In this document: positions 1-6,691 of the stretch, one piece after another
How positions within the stretch are numbered: position 1 is the stretch's first letter
How the letters are laid out: every line of letters starts with the position of its first letter
Assembly (NCBI GenBank): GCA_021812735.1
Contig: JAKAMV010000476.1
Location: forward strand, 1-7,638
Direction: 5' to 3'
From: Chloroflexota bacterium
Lineage (GTDB): Bacteria > Chloroflexota > Limnocylindria > Limnocylindrales > CSP1-4
DNA: 7,638 nucleotides
Notes under the pieces: generated by a model
What the model saw: the letters and a program-made list of their open reading frames with translations, nothing else
What the model was told of the DNA's origin: nothing
Databases searched by the model: none
Translations under genes and position numbers: made by a program

Positions 1-958
1 CAAGCGAGCACAGGAGCATGGTGTCGCCCTGCCCCACCTGGCCCTCGACCTCCTCGTAGGCGATCCCCGGCAGCAGGCCGAGCGGCAGTCCGGTGGCACG
101 CAGCTCGATGACTCCCTCGGCAGCCCGGACATAGGGCAGGTTGTGGCCCGCGTTCGCGAACACGAAGCGGCCGGTCGCCGGCTCCAGGACGCCGTACAGG
201 CAGGTGACGAACATCCTTGGTGGCATCTCCGGTGCGAGGAGCTCGTTCGCGCGGGCCAGGACCTTGCCGGGATCGACAAGCCTCGGCGCCTCGGCGCGCA
301 GGATGGAGTGCGTTCGGGCCATGACCAGGGCCGCGGGGACGCCCTTGTCGGTGACATCGCCTACCACGACCCCGATGCGGCCCTCACCGAGGTCGATGAA
401 GTCGTAGAAGTCACCGCCGACGACGCGCGCGGGGCCGTAGTAGGCGGCGATCTGCCACTCGGGCAGGTTGGGCAGCTCGCGAGGCAGGAACTGCTGCTGG
501 ATCAGCTGCGCGACCTTGAGCTCCTGCTCGTACCGCTCCCGCTCGGCGGCCTCGGCGGCCTGCTCTCGGACCAGCTGGGCGACGCGGATCGCGGGTGCCG
601 CCTGCGCGGCGAGCGTCGCGAGAAGCCGTCGGTCGTCGCTCGAGTACTCCTGCTCGGACAGGCGCGGGCCGAGGTTGAGGGTCCCGATCAGCTCGCCCTG
701 CGTGACCAACGGAACCACCAGCGCCACGCCAGCTGCCCGAAGCTCGTTGAGCGCCCCGCTCGACAGCTCGAGCTTGGCGAGGTCGACGGGACCCGGGGCA
801 GCCTGGAGGTACGCGAACAGCGGGTCGGTCTCGGGGATGTCTACCGCGACACCGGCGGACGCCGCGGGCAGGGTTGGCATCGCAGCTTGGCTGACGCCAG
901 TCTCGGGCAGCACGCGACGGCCGAGGAAGCGGCGGAACGGCGAAGGCAGTGCGGTCAT
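1..958 (-). CDS. GAF-like/SpoIIE-type PP2C serine phosphatase (C-terminus beyond left edge)
   Basis: This gene encodes a soluble PP2C-type phosphatase of the SpoIIE/RsbU group, which normally dephosphorylates serine on anti-sigma-factor antagonists or related signalling proteins. 319 residues are visible from the ATG at 958. Residues about 45-130 form a short GAF-like region (VVPLVTQGELIGTLNLG at 81-97). Residues about 128-158 are a charged helical linker (RERYEQELKVAQLIQQQFLP), the usual coiled-coil lead-in. The phosphatase core follows: GGDFYD at 181-186 and GDVTDKG at 200-206 carry metal-binding aspartates, and ANAGHNLP is also present. I prefer the ATG at 958 because GAGGA lies 8 bases upstream; an in-frame ATG at 991 has only a weak site and would add 11 residues. 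It lies downstream of two membrane sensor-like genes on the same strand. At the edge the sequence reads CSL where the family usually has SDG. The family call is firm; the substrate is unknown. Confidence 0.92.
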   Translation of the reverse strand, partial: MTALPSPFRRFLGRRVLPETGVSQAAMPTLPAASAGVAVDIPETDPLFAYLQAAPGPVDLAKLELSSGALNELRAAGVALVVPLVTQGELIGTLNLGPRLSEQEYSSDDRRLLATLAAQAAPAIRVAQLVREQAAEAAERERYEQELKVAQLIQQQFLPRELPNLPEWQIAAYYGPARVVGGDFYDFIDLGEGRIGVVVGDVTDKGVPAALVMARTHSILRAEAPRLVDPGKVLARANELLAPEMPPRMFVTCLYGVLEPATGRFVFANAGHNLPYVRAAEGVIELRATGLPLGLLPGIAYEEVEGQVGQGDTMLLCSL

Positions 959-966
959 CGGGGCCA

Positions 967-971
967 TCCTC
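967..971 (-). promoter_or_regulatory. Ribosome binding site of the phosphatase gene
   Basis: The minus strand reads GAGGA here, 8 bases before the ATG at 958. The next in-frame ATG upstream (991) has only an isolated GAG at a comparable distance, and the ATG at 967 overlaps this site. This is why 958 was chosen as the start. Confidence 0.5.
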
Positions 972-991
972 GCTGGTTGACGTTCGCTCAT

Positions 992-998
992 CGTTACG
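992..998 (+). repeat. Third CGTTACG heptamer, upstream of the phosphatase start
   Basis: CGTTACG is the core of the 10-base direct repeat found in front of the divergent regulator gene (3687-3696 and 3710-3719). Here it lies in the short spacer between the second membrane gene (stop at 1077) and the phosphatase gene. By eye I found the heptamer only at these three intergenic places. A chance match is quite possible for 7 bases. Confidence 0.3.
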
Positions 999-1076
999 GA
1001 CTCGGCTGGCTGGTCGCGCGCGCGAACGCCGCCGCCGGGAGTCAGTGCTGTCGCGTCATTGCCCGCGCTGTTCGCA

Positions 1077-2315
1077 TCAGCGCGGGCGGACCCCGCGGAC
1101 CCACACCACGGCCGTGCCGGGCCGAAGGGCGTCCAGGACGGTATCCCTGATCTCCCGCTCCACCGCGTTCGGGTCGGTGTTGCTCCGGAGCCGCTCGCCA
1201 AATAGCGCCACCACCCGCTCGTCGTCGTAGCGCGCGCGGTCGAACTTGTGGTCCACCGCGCGCTGCACTCGTCCACGGAGTGGCCCGAAGAGAGCCGCCG
1301 TCAGGAGGGTGGACCCGGCGACTGCCAACGTCTCGCCCTGCGTGACGCCCGCGAGGAGGTCCTCCAGCGTGACCACGGCGAGAGCGAAGGCGCCGGCGAG
1401 CAGGCCGGTGAGGAGCCCCCAGCCCAATGTGCGGCTGATGACCCGATCGATGTCCCACAGTCGGTACCGGAGGATGGCAACGCCGATCGCGACCGGCAGC
1501 AGGGGGAGGGTCGTCAGCCCCACCTGCCACGCGACGTCGGACACCGGCCCGTTGTTGGGGATCGACACGCCGAACGCCACGACTGCCACGCTGGCCACCA
1601 GCCCGAACCACTTGAGCTGCTGGCGCTCGAGCCGGTCGGCACGCCGATAGCGGACGAACACGCCTACCACGGCACCGCCGAAGAAGATCGGGACAACGAG
1701 ATTCGATGCCACGGTCAGCGCCGCCAGCAGGCCGGTCGTGCCCGGGATGCCGAGCGGGTTGTCGATCCACGGCGTCTCGGGCAGCGGCCCTGGCGTGAAG
1801 GCTGGGCCGAGCGCGGAGGCGACGGCGCCCACGACCCCGGCGAGCCCGAATCTCCGCCATCTGGGTCCGAGGAAGCGGCCGGTCGGGAACAAGAGCGGCA
1901 CGAAGATGACCAGCATCGCGATGGCCGAGAGCACCCCCCACCCGGACAGCCACGCGATCGGCACGACCAGCGGCAGGCTCGAGGATGTCGCATGGGCGTA
2001 GTTGACGTACGCCCCGCCGAAGATGCCCATCGCTGCGCACGCGCCCGCGGCCTCGAGCAGCCAGCCCACTGGGTTGCCGGGCACGCGCAGGGCCACGAAG
2101 CCGCCCACCAGGGTCAGCGACAGGACGATCGCCGGGAAGATGACGATGAAGACGACGCCGGTGGGCCCGTACTGGTCTAGCGTCGCAACCCCGACGGGCA
2201 CGCCCACGAGCGTGAAGAGCAACGAGTCGGCGGCCACGGCCCCCACGGCCGCCACGGCGATGCCGCTCGCACGACCCGCCCGTGCAGGGGCGCCGGAGGA
2301 CGACGCTGCGGTCAC
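1077..2315 (-). CDS. Multi-pass membrane protein, histidine-kinase-type sensor module without kinase domain (second copy)
   Basis: This is a 412-residue integral membrane protein with about eight or nine hydrophobic segments (roughly 15-42, 52-77, 82-104, 115-144, 156-172, 195-221, 236-252, 263-283 and 298-345). It carries the family landmarks seen in the membrane half of many high-GC bacterial sensor kinases: LLFPTGR at 141-147, VRYRRADRLERQQLKWF at 221-237, ILRYRLWDIDRVISRTL at 281-297, PLRGRVQRAVDHKFDRARYD at 345-364, and a C-terminal helix plus strand ending VVWVRG. No histidine phosphoacceptor or ATPase domain follows, so it is probably a stand-alone sensor or scaffold. It is a paralogue of the adjacent gene. 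Translation starts at GTG, whose bases overlap the upstream TGA (GTGA); no clear ribosome binding site is seen, which suggests translational coupling. The signal sensed and the partner are unknown; the downstream phosphatase is the obvious candidate partner. Confidence 0.9.
   Translation of the reverse strand: MTAASSSGAPARAGRASGIAVAAVGAVAADSLLFTLVGVPVGVATLDQYGPTGVVFIVIFPAIVLSLTLVGGFVALRVPGNPVGWLLEAAGACAAMGIFGGAYVNYAHATSSSLPLVVPIAWLSGWGVLSAIAMLVIFVPLLFPTGRFLGPRWRRFGLAGVVGAVASALGPAFTPGPLPETPWIDNPLGIPGTTGLLAALTVASNLVVPIFFGGAVVGVFVRYRRADRLERQQLKWFGLVASVAVVAFGVSIPNNGPVSDVAWQVGLTTLPLLPVAIGVAILRYRLWDIDRVISRTLGWGLLTGLLAGAFALAVVTLEDLLAGVTQGETLAVAGSTLLTAALFGPLRGRVQRAVDHKFDRARYDDERVVALFGERLRSNTDPNAVEREIRDTVLDALRPGTAVVWVRGVRPR
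2312..2315 (-). other. GTGA start/stop overlap of the two membrane genes
   Basis: The GTG start of the second membrane gene (2315-2313) shares bases with the TGA stop of the first (2314-2312). Such overlaps usually mean co-transcription and coupled translation, giving similar amounts of the two paralogues. Confidence 0.85.
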
Positions 2316-3592
2316 CGGGCGCGGGTCCAGATGCTGGCGTGAGCCGGCGCCACGGCTCGGTGGACCGCCCGCTCCACCCGCGAGGCGACGCGGTCGAGAT
2401 CAGTTTCGTCACGCAGGTAGGCAGCGAGGCCCGTCAGCGTGGCCTCGGCGTCCACGCGTGAGCGGTTGAACCGTCGGTCGACGAGACGTTGCACCCGGCC
2501 GCGGAGGGGCTGGAACAGCGCAAACACGGCCAGGGTGGAGGCGGCGACCGCGAATGTGCCGCCGGCACCGGTCACGGTGGCCAAGCCGGTCTGGAGGGCG
2601 AGGACGAGGACCGCGAACAGGGTCGCCAGCAGCCCGGTCACGATCGCATAGGAGAGCGTCCGACTGATGATCCGGTCGATGTCCCAGAGGCGATAGCGCA
2701 CGATCGCGATCCCGATGGCGACTGGCAGCAGGCCTACCCCGGCCATGGCGACGACGAAGGCGAGGGCCGCGACCGGATTCGAGGCAAGCATGGCCACAGA
2801 CAGGGCGGCGATCGACAGCGTCGCCGTGGAGCCGAACCAGCGCAGCTGGGCCCGTTCGATGGCTGTTCCCCGGCGATAGCGCACCACGGCCGAAGCGACG
2901 ACGAGTGGCAGCGCGACAAGGGGGCTCACCGCGTTGAAGACGCCGAGCACGTCGAGTACCGCGGGATCGCCCGTCCAGCCCGTCGGGTTCTGGAAGCCGG
3001 ACGACCCGAGAGGACCGGGCGCCAGCATGGACGGCGTGGCGGAGAGGACCGCGATCAGGAGCGAGAGCACCACCACCCAGCGCCAGCGAGCGGACGGGGG
3101 GCGGCCGTCCGGGAACAGGAGGGGCAGCAGCAGGAGGGCCATCACCAACGGCGGGCTGAACGCCCACTGGGCGATCCAGGCGGCGGCCTCGGCGCCGGGG
3201 AGCGCGGCTGCGAAGGTGCTCACGCTCCAGTCCGCGTAAGCGGTCGCGGCGAGGTTGAGCCCGACCAGCAGGCCGGTGAGCCAGAGAATCCAGCCGACCG
3301 CATTGCGCGGCTCTCGGCCGATGACGAACGCTCCCACGCCTCCGTACACGGCGGTGATCCCCGTGAACAGCGCAAAGGCGAGGGCCGGGCTGTTGGGTCC
3401 CGCGGTGCCCGGCAGCAGGGCGCAGGCGAGACCGGCGGGCGCGAGCGCGATGACCGGTGGCCAGACCAGCAGCCGCAGCACCGAGTGCCGAGCCGGCTTG
3501 CCACCCGGCTTGCTCACGGGCCGCGGCCGACGCCCGCCCATCGGACCCGTGCGGCGGAGATCGGGTGAGGCTTCGGTAGGGACGCTCGTCAT
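2312..3592 (-). CDS. Multi-pass membrane protein, histidine-kinase-type sensor module without kinase domain (first copy)
   Basis: This is a 426-residue integral membrane protein and the first gene of the minus-strand cluster. A basic, proline- and arginine-rich cytosolic stretch (1-38) precedes hydrophobic segments at roughly 39-62, 70-92, 98-120, 140-162, 171-190, 218-238, 255-270, 275-298 and 314-362. It shares with the next gene the landmarks LLFPDGR (158-164), VRYRRGTAIERAQLRWF (237-253), IVRYRLWDIDRIISRTL (297-313) and FQPLRGRVQRLVDRRFNRSR (360-379), then a short cytosolic tail ending SIWTRAR. The tyrosine usual after the NRxR segment is replaced by valine (FNRSRVDAE). As in its paralogue, no kinase domain follows. 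The ATG at 3592 is the first possible start after an in-frame stop; its ribosome binding site is poor (GAGG is about 14 bases away). The gene overlaps the next by 4 bases. Its role is inferred as membrane signalling; direct function is unknown. Confidence 0.9.
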   Translation of the reverse strand: MTSVPTEASPDLRRTGPMGGRRPRPVSKPGGKPARHSVLRLLVWPPVIALAPAGLACALLPGTAGPNSPALAFALFTGITAVYGGVGAFVIGREPRNAVGWILWLTGLLVGLNLAATAYADWSVSTFAAALPGAEAAAWIAQWAFSPPLVMALLLLPLLFPDGRPPSARWRWVVVLSLLIAVLSATPSMLAPGPLGSSGFQNPTGWTGDPAVLDVLGVFNAVSPLVALPLVVASAVVRYRRGTAIERAQLRWFGSTATLSIAALSVAMLASNPVAALAFVVAMAGVGLLPVAIGIAIVRYRLWDIDRIISRTLSYAIVTGLLATLFAVLVLALQTGLATVTGAGGTFAVAASTLAVFALFQPLRGRVQRLVDRRFNRSRVDAEATLTGLAAYLRDETDLDRVASRVERAVHRAVAPAHASIWTRAR

Positions 3593-3640
3593 CTGGATCG
3601 GGACGCCTCGACTGCGCTGGCAGTCACAGTACTCGGTTTA

Positions 3641-3651
3641 CCAACGGTTGG
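3641..3651. repeat. Palindrome CCAACGGTTGG
   Basis: This is a perfect 5+1+5 inverted repeat. Read on the minus strand, ACCGTTGGTA (complement of 3639-3648) matches 7 of 10 bases of the direct repeat ACCGTTACGA found downstream, so it could be a related binding site in the opposite orientation. It lies on the side nearer the minus-strand cluster. It is short enough to be chance. Confidence 0.35.
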
Positions 3652-3686
3652 GTTCGAGCCGCATGGTTGTGCGTTCACGTCCGGAA

Positions 3687-3719
3687 ACCGTTACGAGCGC
3701 GCGTTCGGCACCGTTACGA
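3687..3719 (+). repeat. 10-base direct repeat ACCGTTACGA, candidate operator
   Basis: Identical ACCGTTACGA copies stand at 3687-3696 and 3710-3719, 23 bases apart start to start, about two helical turns, so both face the same side of the DNA. The second copy covers the expected -35 position of the plus-strand promoter. Regulators with an OmpR-type winged helix plus BTAD domain (SARP family) are known to bind direct repeats overlapping the -35 of target promoters. Autoregulation by the gene that follows is therefore a reasonable inference; the exact spacing differs from the classical 11 or 22 bases. Confidence 0.5.
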
Positions 3720-3750
3720 ACTCGTACACCCGGGCTGTATCGTTGCGCCA
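3714..3750 (+). promoter_or_regulatory. Candidate leaderless promoter of the BTAD regulator gene
   Basis: TATCGT at 3738-3743 fits the TANNNT -10 consensus of high-GC bacteria. Six bases (GCGCC plus one) separate it from the ATG at 3750, so a normal start site would fall at or next to the A of ATG, giving a leaderless transcript. This agrees with the lack of any Shine-Dalgarno sequence before the ATG. The weak -35 (TTACGA, 3714-3719, spacer 18) lies inside the direct repeat, which suggests dependence on an activator. Confidence 0.5.
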
Positions 3751-6623
3751 TGACTGCACCGCGTCCCACGCCCGGTGCACCCGCCGGCCGTCTTGACATC
3801 CGCGTCCTCGGGCCGCTCGAGGTCCTTGTGGATGGGCAGCCCCTGCAGGTTGACACGCGCAAAGCGCTGGCGATTCTCGCCCTGCTGGCGGTCGAGGCGC
3901 GTCCCTTCGCTCGGGACGAGCTTGCGGCGATGCTGTGGCCCGAGGCGGATGACGGATCGGGGCGCGCGGCGCTGCGTCGTACCCTGTCTGTGCTCCGAAC
4001 GGGCCTCGGCGGCAGGTGGCTCGCGATCGACCGTACCACTGTGGCGCTCGAGGTAGGCGGCTGGATCGACCTCCGCGTCCTCGACGCCGCGGGGCTCTCC
4101 AGAGCGGTGGACGTCCTGGCGGAGGCCGCCGGGCTGGCGCGCGGACCGTTCCTCGCCGGCTTCTCGCTCCGGGACAGCCCGGCGTTCGACGACTGGCGGG
4201 CGACGTGGGCGACGGCCGTCGAGCGGACGGTGTCGTGCGTGCTCGACCGACTCGCCCAGGCCCTCGAGACCGGGGGGGACCTCGCGGGCGCCGTCGCGGC
4301 TGCGGCACGACGCGTCGACCTGAACCCGCTCGACGAGCCGGCCCAGCGCCGCCTGATGCTGCTGATTGCCCGGACCGGAGACCGAGCAGGGGCAATCCTG
4401 AGCTACCGAGCCTGCGTCGCCGCCCTGGACCGAGATCTCGGCGTCGCGCCCCTGGCCGAGACGACGGAACTGTACGAGGCCATCCGCGATGACCGGGTCG
4501 ACACCGCGATGCCACCCGAACTGGTGGCCGCGGTCGATGCGGCGCCGCCCGGGCGGCTGCCGATGGTCGGCCGTGGAGAGGCGCTGGCCGCGGTGGTGGC
4601 CGCCCACCGCGCGGCTACGCCGAACGGCCGCGTCGTCATCGTCAGCGGGGAGGCGGGCATCGGCAAGACCCGGCTGGTCGAGGCGGCCCTCGCCGAGGCG
4701 CGGCTGGCCGCGGCGCCCCGGCTCGTGGCGCGCTCCTTCGAGACGGAGCGGGACATCGCGTACGGCACGGTGATCGAGCTGTTGCGAACTGGGCTGGCTC
4801 GCGGTGACGGCCCGCGGCAAGTAGCGGCGTTGCCGCAGGGAATCCGTGCCGAGCTCGGCCGGCTGCTCCCACTGCCCTCGGCAGCGGACCAGGCCATCGA
4901 CCGTTGGAATGCCGCTGCCGAGGGGCCCGCCGCTCGGGCACGGCTCCTTGACGCGATTGCCGCAGGCCTCGTCGCCCTGGTCACGCCGACCGACGCCGGC
5001 GCGGACGCCCCGTCGGGCGTGCTCGTGGTCGAGGACATGCAGTGGGCGGACGTCGCCTCCCGCGCGGCCATCTCGTGGCTCGGTCGCCGCCTGGCTGGTC
5101 GTCCCATCCTGCTGCTCATCACTTGGCGGCCGGAGGACCTCGACGAGGAGGCGAGCCGGTTCGCCGCCGGCGTAGAGGCGCTCGAGAGTGCGACCACCAT
5201 CCGTCTGGCGCGCCTCGAGCGGTCGGACGTGGCGCGCCTGGTCGCGATCGCCTCCCCGAGCGGGCCAGGGGCACCTTCGGCGGACGCGCTGTTTGAGGCT
5301 TCGGAGGGATTGCCGCTGTTCGTCGTCGAGGCCCTTGCTGCCGGGGGAGCCGAGTCGGGTTCACCGGCTCATGGCATGCGGTCCCTGCTTCGCCAGCGCT
5401 TGGCGGCGGTCAGCGAGCCAGCGGGCCAGATCCTGTCGGCGGCAGCAGTCCTCGGGCGCACGTTCGACCTGCCCGTCCTGCGCCAGACGAGCGGCCGCAC
5501 CGAGGAGGAGGTCATCGCCTCGCTTGAGGAGCTGCTTCGACGGGGGCTGATCCGGGAACAGGCCGGCGGTCCGGGGGAGACGTTCGACTTCGCGCACGCT
5601 CGCCTCCGAGACGCGGCGTACGAGGCCACTGGCCTGGCGCGACGACGCCTGCTCCACCGACGCGTGGCCAACACCATGCGCGCCGATTCGTTCATGCGCG
5701 CCGATCCGGGGCACCTCGCCGTGGTAGCAGGCCACCTTCGCGACGGCGGCCTGGAAGCCGAGGCGGCGACCCTGTTCGTCGAGGCTGGGCGAGGGGCTCG
5801 GGCCGTCCACGCGCTTGCAGAGGCTGGTGCGCACTTGGAGACCGCGCTCGCGCTCGGCTACCCAAATGCCGCCGAGGTCGAGCTTGAGCTCGGCGAGATC
5901 CGCACGCGACAGGGCGACTACGCGGCTGCGGTTACGGCGCTCGAGGCCGCCGCTGCGCGGGCAGGCACCGACCTCCTGCCATGGGTGGAGCTCCGGCTTG
6001 GCCAGGTTCATGCGCGCCGAGGCGAGCTCGAGCGGGCGGCGGGCCATCTCGACGCGGCGATCGGCGGGTTGGAGGGCCGGCGGGAGGCCAGCGCGCACGC
6101 CCTGCTCGTGCGGGCGATGGTCGAGCGGGCAGTGGTCGCCCGGAGGGCCGGAGACCTCGCCACCGCGGCCGTCCTGGGCGCTGCGGCCCGCCAGCTCGCC
6201 GAGGCCACCGCCGACGGAACCGGTGCCGGGGCGGCGCTGCGCCTGCTTGGCCTCGTTGCGCACGACCGCGCGGACCTTGTCACGGCCCGCGACGTCCTCA
6301 CCCGAAGTCTCGCGCTCGCCGCTGCGGATCCGGACCCCGGCTCCGGGATCGCGGCGATGAACGCCCTGGCGCTGGTCGAGGCGGCCGACGGACGTCACGC
6401 GGAGGCGATGGCGCTGCTGGAGGCGGCGTTGGCGGACATCCGCCGGATCGGGGCTCGCCATCTCGAGGCCGCGGTGGAGAACAATCTCGCGGACCAGCTG
6501 CACGCCCTCGGCCGGTCGGACGATGCGATGTGGCACCTCCGACGGGCGGTCGCCCTGTTCGCCGAGGTGGGCGGTCGACCCGGCGAGCTCGAGCCGGAGA
6601 TCTGGAAGCTGGTGGACTGGTAA
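3750..6623 (+). CDS. BTAD-family (SARP/AfsR-like) transcriptional regulator with ATPase and TPR-like regions
   Basis: This gene encodes a 957-residue cytoplasmic transcription regulator. Residues about 16-95 form an OmpR-type winged-helix DNA-binding domain (DIRVLGPLEVLVDG, then LAAMLWPEA and ALRRTLSVLR). About 103-248 is the bacterial transcriptional activator domain, with the typical DLGVAPLAETTELYEAI end. About 273-540 is a STAND/AAA-type ATPase: VGRGEAL, Walker A GEAGIGKT at 300-307, Walker B VLVVED at 424-429 followed by MQWAD. A winged-helix-like segment (about 562-602) follows, and from about 670 to the end there are degenerate TPR-like helical repeats, probably for ligand or partner binding. 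There is no C-terminal LuxR helix-turn-helix. The frame is open far upstream (to 3255), but that part is antisense to a membrane gene; the ATG at 3750 is where family similarity starts and where a -10 element fits. It is divergent from the sensor/phosphatase cluster. Family certain; target genes unknown. Confidence 0.93.
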   Translation: MTAPRPTPGAPAGRLDIRVLGPLEVLVDGQPLQVDTRKALAILALLAVEARPFARDELAAMLWPEADDGSGRAALRRTLSVLRTGLGGRWLAIDRTTVALEVGGWIDLRVLDAAGLSRAVDVLAEAAGLARGPFLAGFSLRDSPAFDDWRATWATAVERTVSCVLDRLAQALETGGDLAGAVAAAARRVDLNPLDEPAQRRLMLLIARTGDRAGAILSYRACVAALDRDLGVAPLAETTELYEAIRDDRVDTAMPPELVAAVDAAPPGRLPMVGRGEALAAVVAAHRAATPNGRVVIVSGEAGIGKTRLVEAALAEARLAAAPRLVARSFETERDIAYGTVIELLRTGLARGDGPRQVAALPQGIRAELGRLLPLPSAADQAIDRWNAAAEGPAARARLLDAIAAGLVALVTPTDAGADAPSGVLVVEDMQWADVASRAAISWLGRRLAGRPILLLITWRPEDLDEEASRFAAGVEALESATTIRLARLERSDVARLVAIASPSGPGAPSADALFEASEGLPLFVVEALAAGGAESGSPAHGMRSLLRQRLAAVSEPAGQILSAAAVLGRTFDLPVLRQTSGRTEEEVIASLEELLRRGLIREQAGGPGETFDFAHARLRDAAYEATGLARRRLLHRRVANTMRADSFMRADPGHLAVVAGHLRDGGLEAEAATLFVEAGRGARAVHALAEAGAHLETALALGYPNAAEVELELGEIRTRQGDYAAAVTALEAAAARAGTDLLPWVELRLGQVHARRGELERAAGHLDAAIGGLEGRREASAHALLVRAMVERAVVARRAGDLATAAVLGAAARQLAEATADGTGAGAALRLLGLVAHDRADLVTARDVLTRSLALAAADPDPGSGIAAMNALALVEAADGRHAEAMALLEAALADIRRIGARHLEAAVENNLADQLHALGRSDDAMWHLRRAVALFAEVGGRPGELEPEIWKLVDW

Positions 6624-6638
6624 GCGAGGTCCTCGGCC

Positions 6639-6691
6639 GTCTGACAGCAGCGAGCCGGGCCGCGACACGCTGTGCACCGCCGCTGTCAGAC
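6639..6691. terminator. Inverted repeat between convergent genes, possible bidirectional terminator
   Basis: 6639-6652 pairs with 6678-6691 in 13 of 14 positions (one A-C mismatch), leaving a 25-base loop. It begins 15 bases after the TAA of the regulator gene and contains the TGA (6688-6686) of the converging small gene in its right arm. No T-tract follows on either strand, so it is not a textbook intrinsic terminator, but T-poor hairpins between convergent genes are usual in high-GC bacteria. Confidence 0.4.

Larger units (their letters stand above)
3593..3749. promoter_or_regulatory. Divergent intergenic control region
   Basis: These 157 bases separate the minus-strand membrane/phosphatase cluster from the plus-strand regulator and must hold the promoters for both. 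Visible elements are the palindrome CCAACGGTTGG (3641-3651), a 10-base direct repeat (3687-3696 and 3710-3719), a -10-like TATCGT for the plus-strand gene (3738-3743), and, for the minus strand, only a weak -10-like TACTGT (complement of 3626-3631) about 34 bases before the ATG at 3592, without a convincing -35. The stretch is less GC-rich than its surroundings, as expected of a promoter region. Confidence 0.6.

Noticed and set aside
143..1150. A 335-residue open frame on the plus strand across the phosphatase gene
   Set aside because: The minus strand holds clear SpoIIE motifs (GGDFYD, GDVTDKG), while this frame reads as low-complexity arginine, glycine and leucine sequence.
1042..2412. A 456-residue minus-strand frame overlapping the second membrane gene
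   Set aside because: It is arginine- and proline-rich out-of-frame translation; the frame at 1077-2315 has membrane segments and family motifs.
1248..3568. Plus-strand frames of 310 and 359 residues opposite the membrane genes
   Set aside because: They are highly charged, repetitive shadows without a domain, and the opposite strand encodes recognisable proteins.
3255..3749. Upstream extension of the regulator frame, giving 1122 residues
   Set aside because: This part is antisense to the first membrane gene, has no family similarity, and the -10 element and domain start place the real start at 3750.
3717..4515. Minus-strand frames across the control region and regulator start
   Set aside because: They are out-of-frame to the regulator and composed mainly of arginine, proline and serine, as shadows are.
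5361..6677. A 438-residue open frame on the minus strand inside the regulator gene
   Set aside because: It is the complement-frame shadow of a clear BTAD/ATPase/TPR-like protein; long spurious frames are expected at this GC content.
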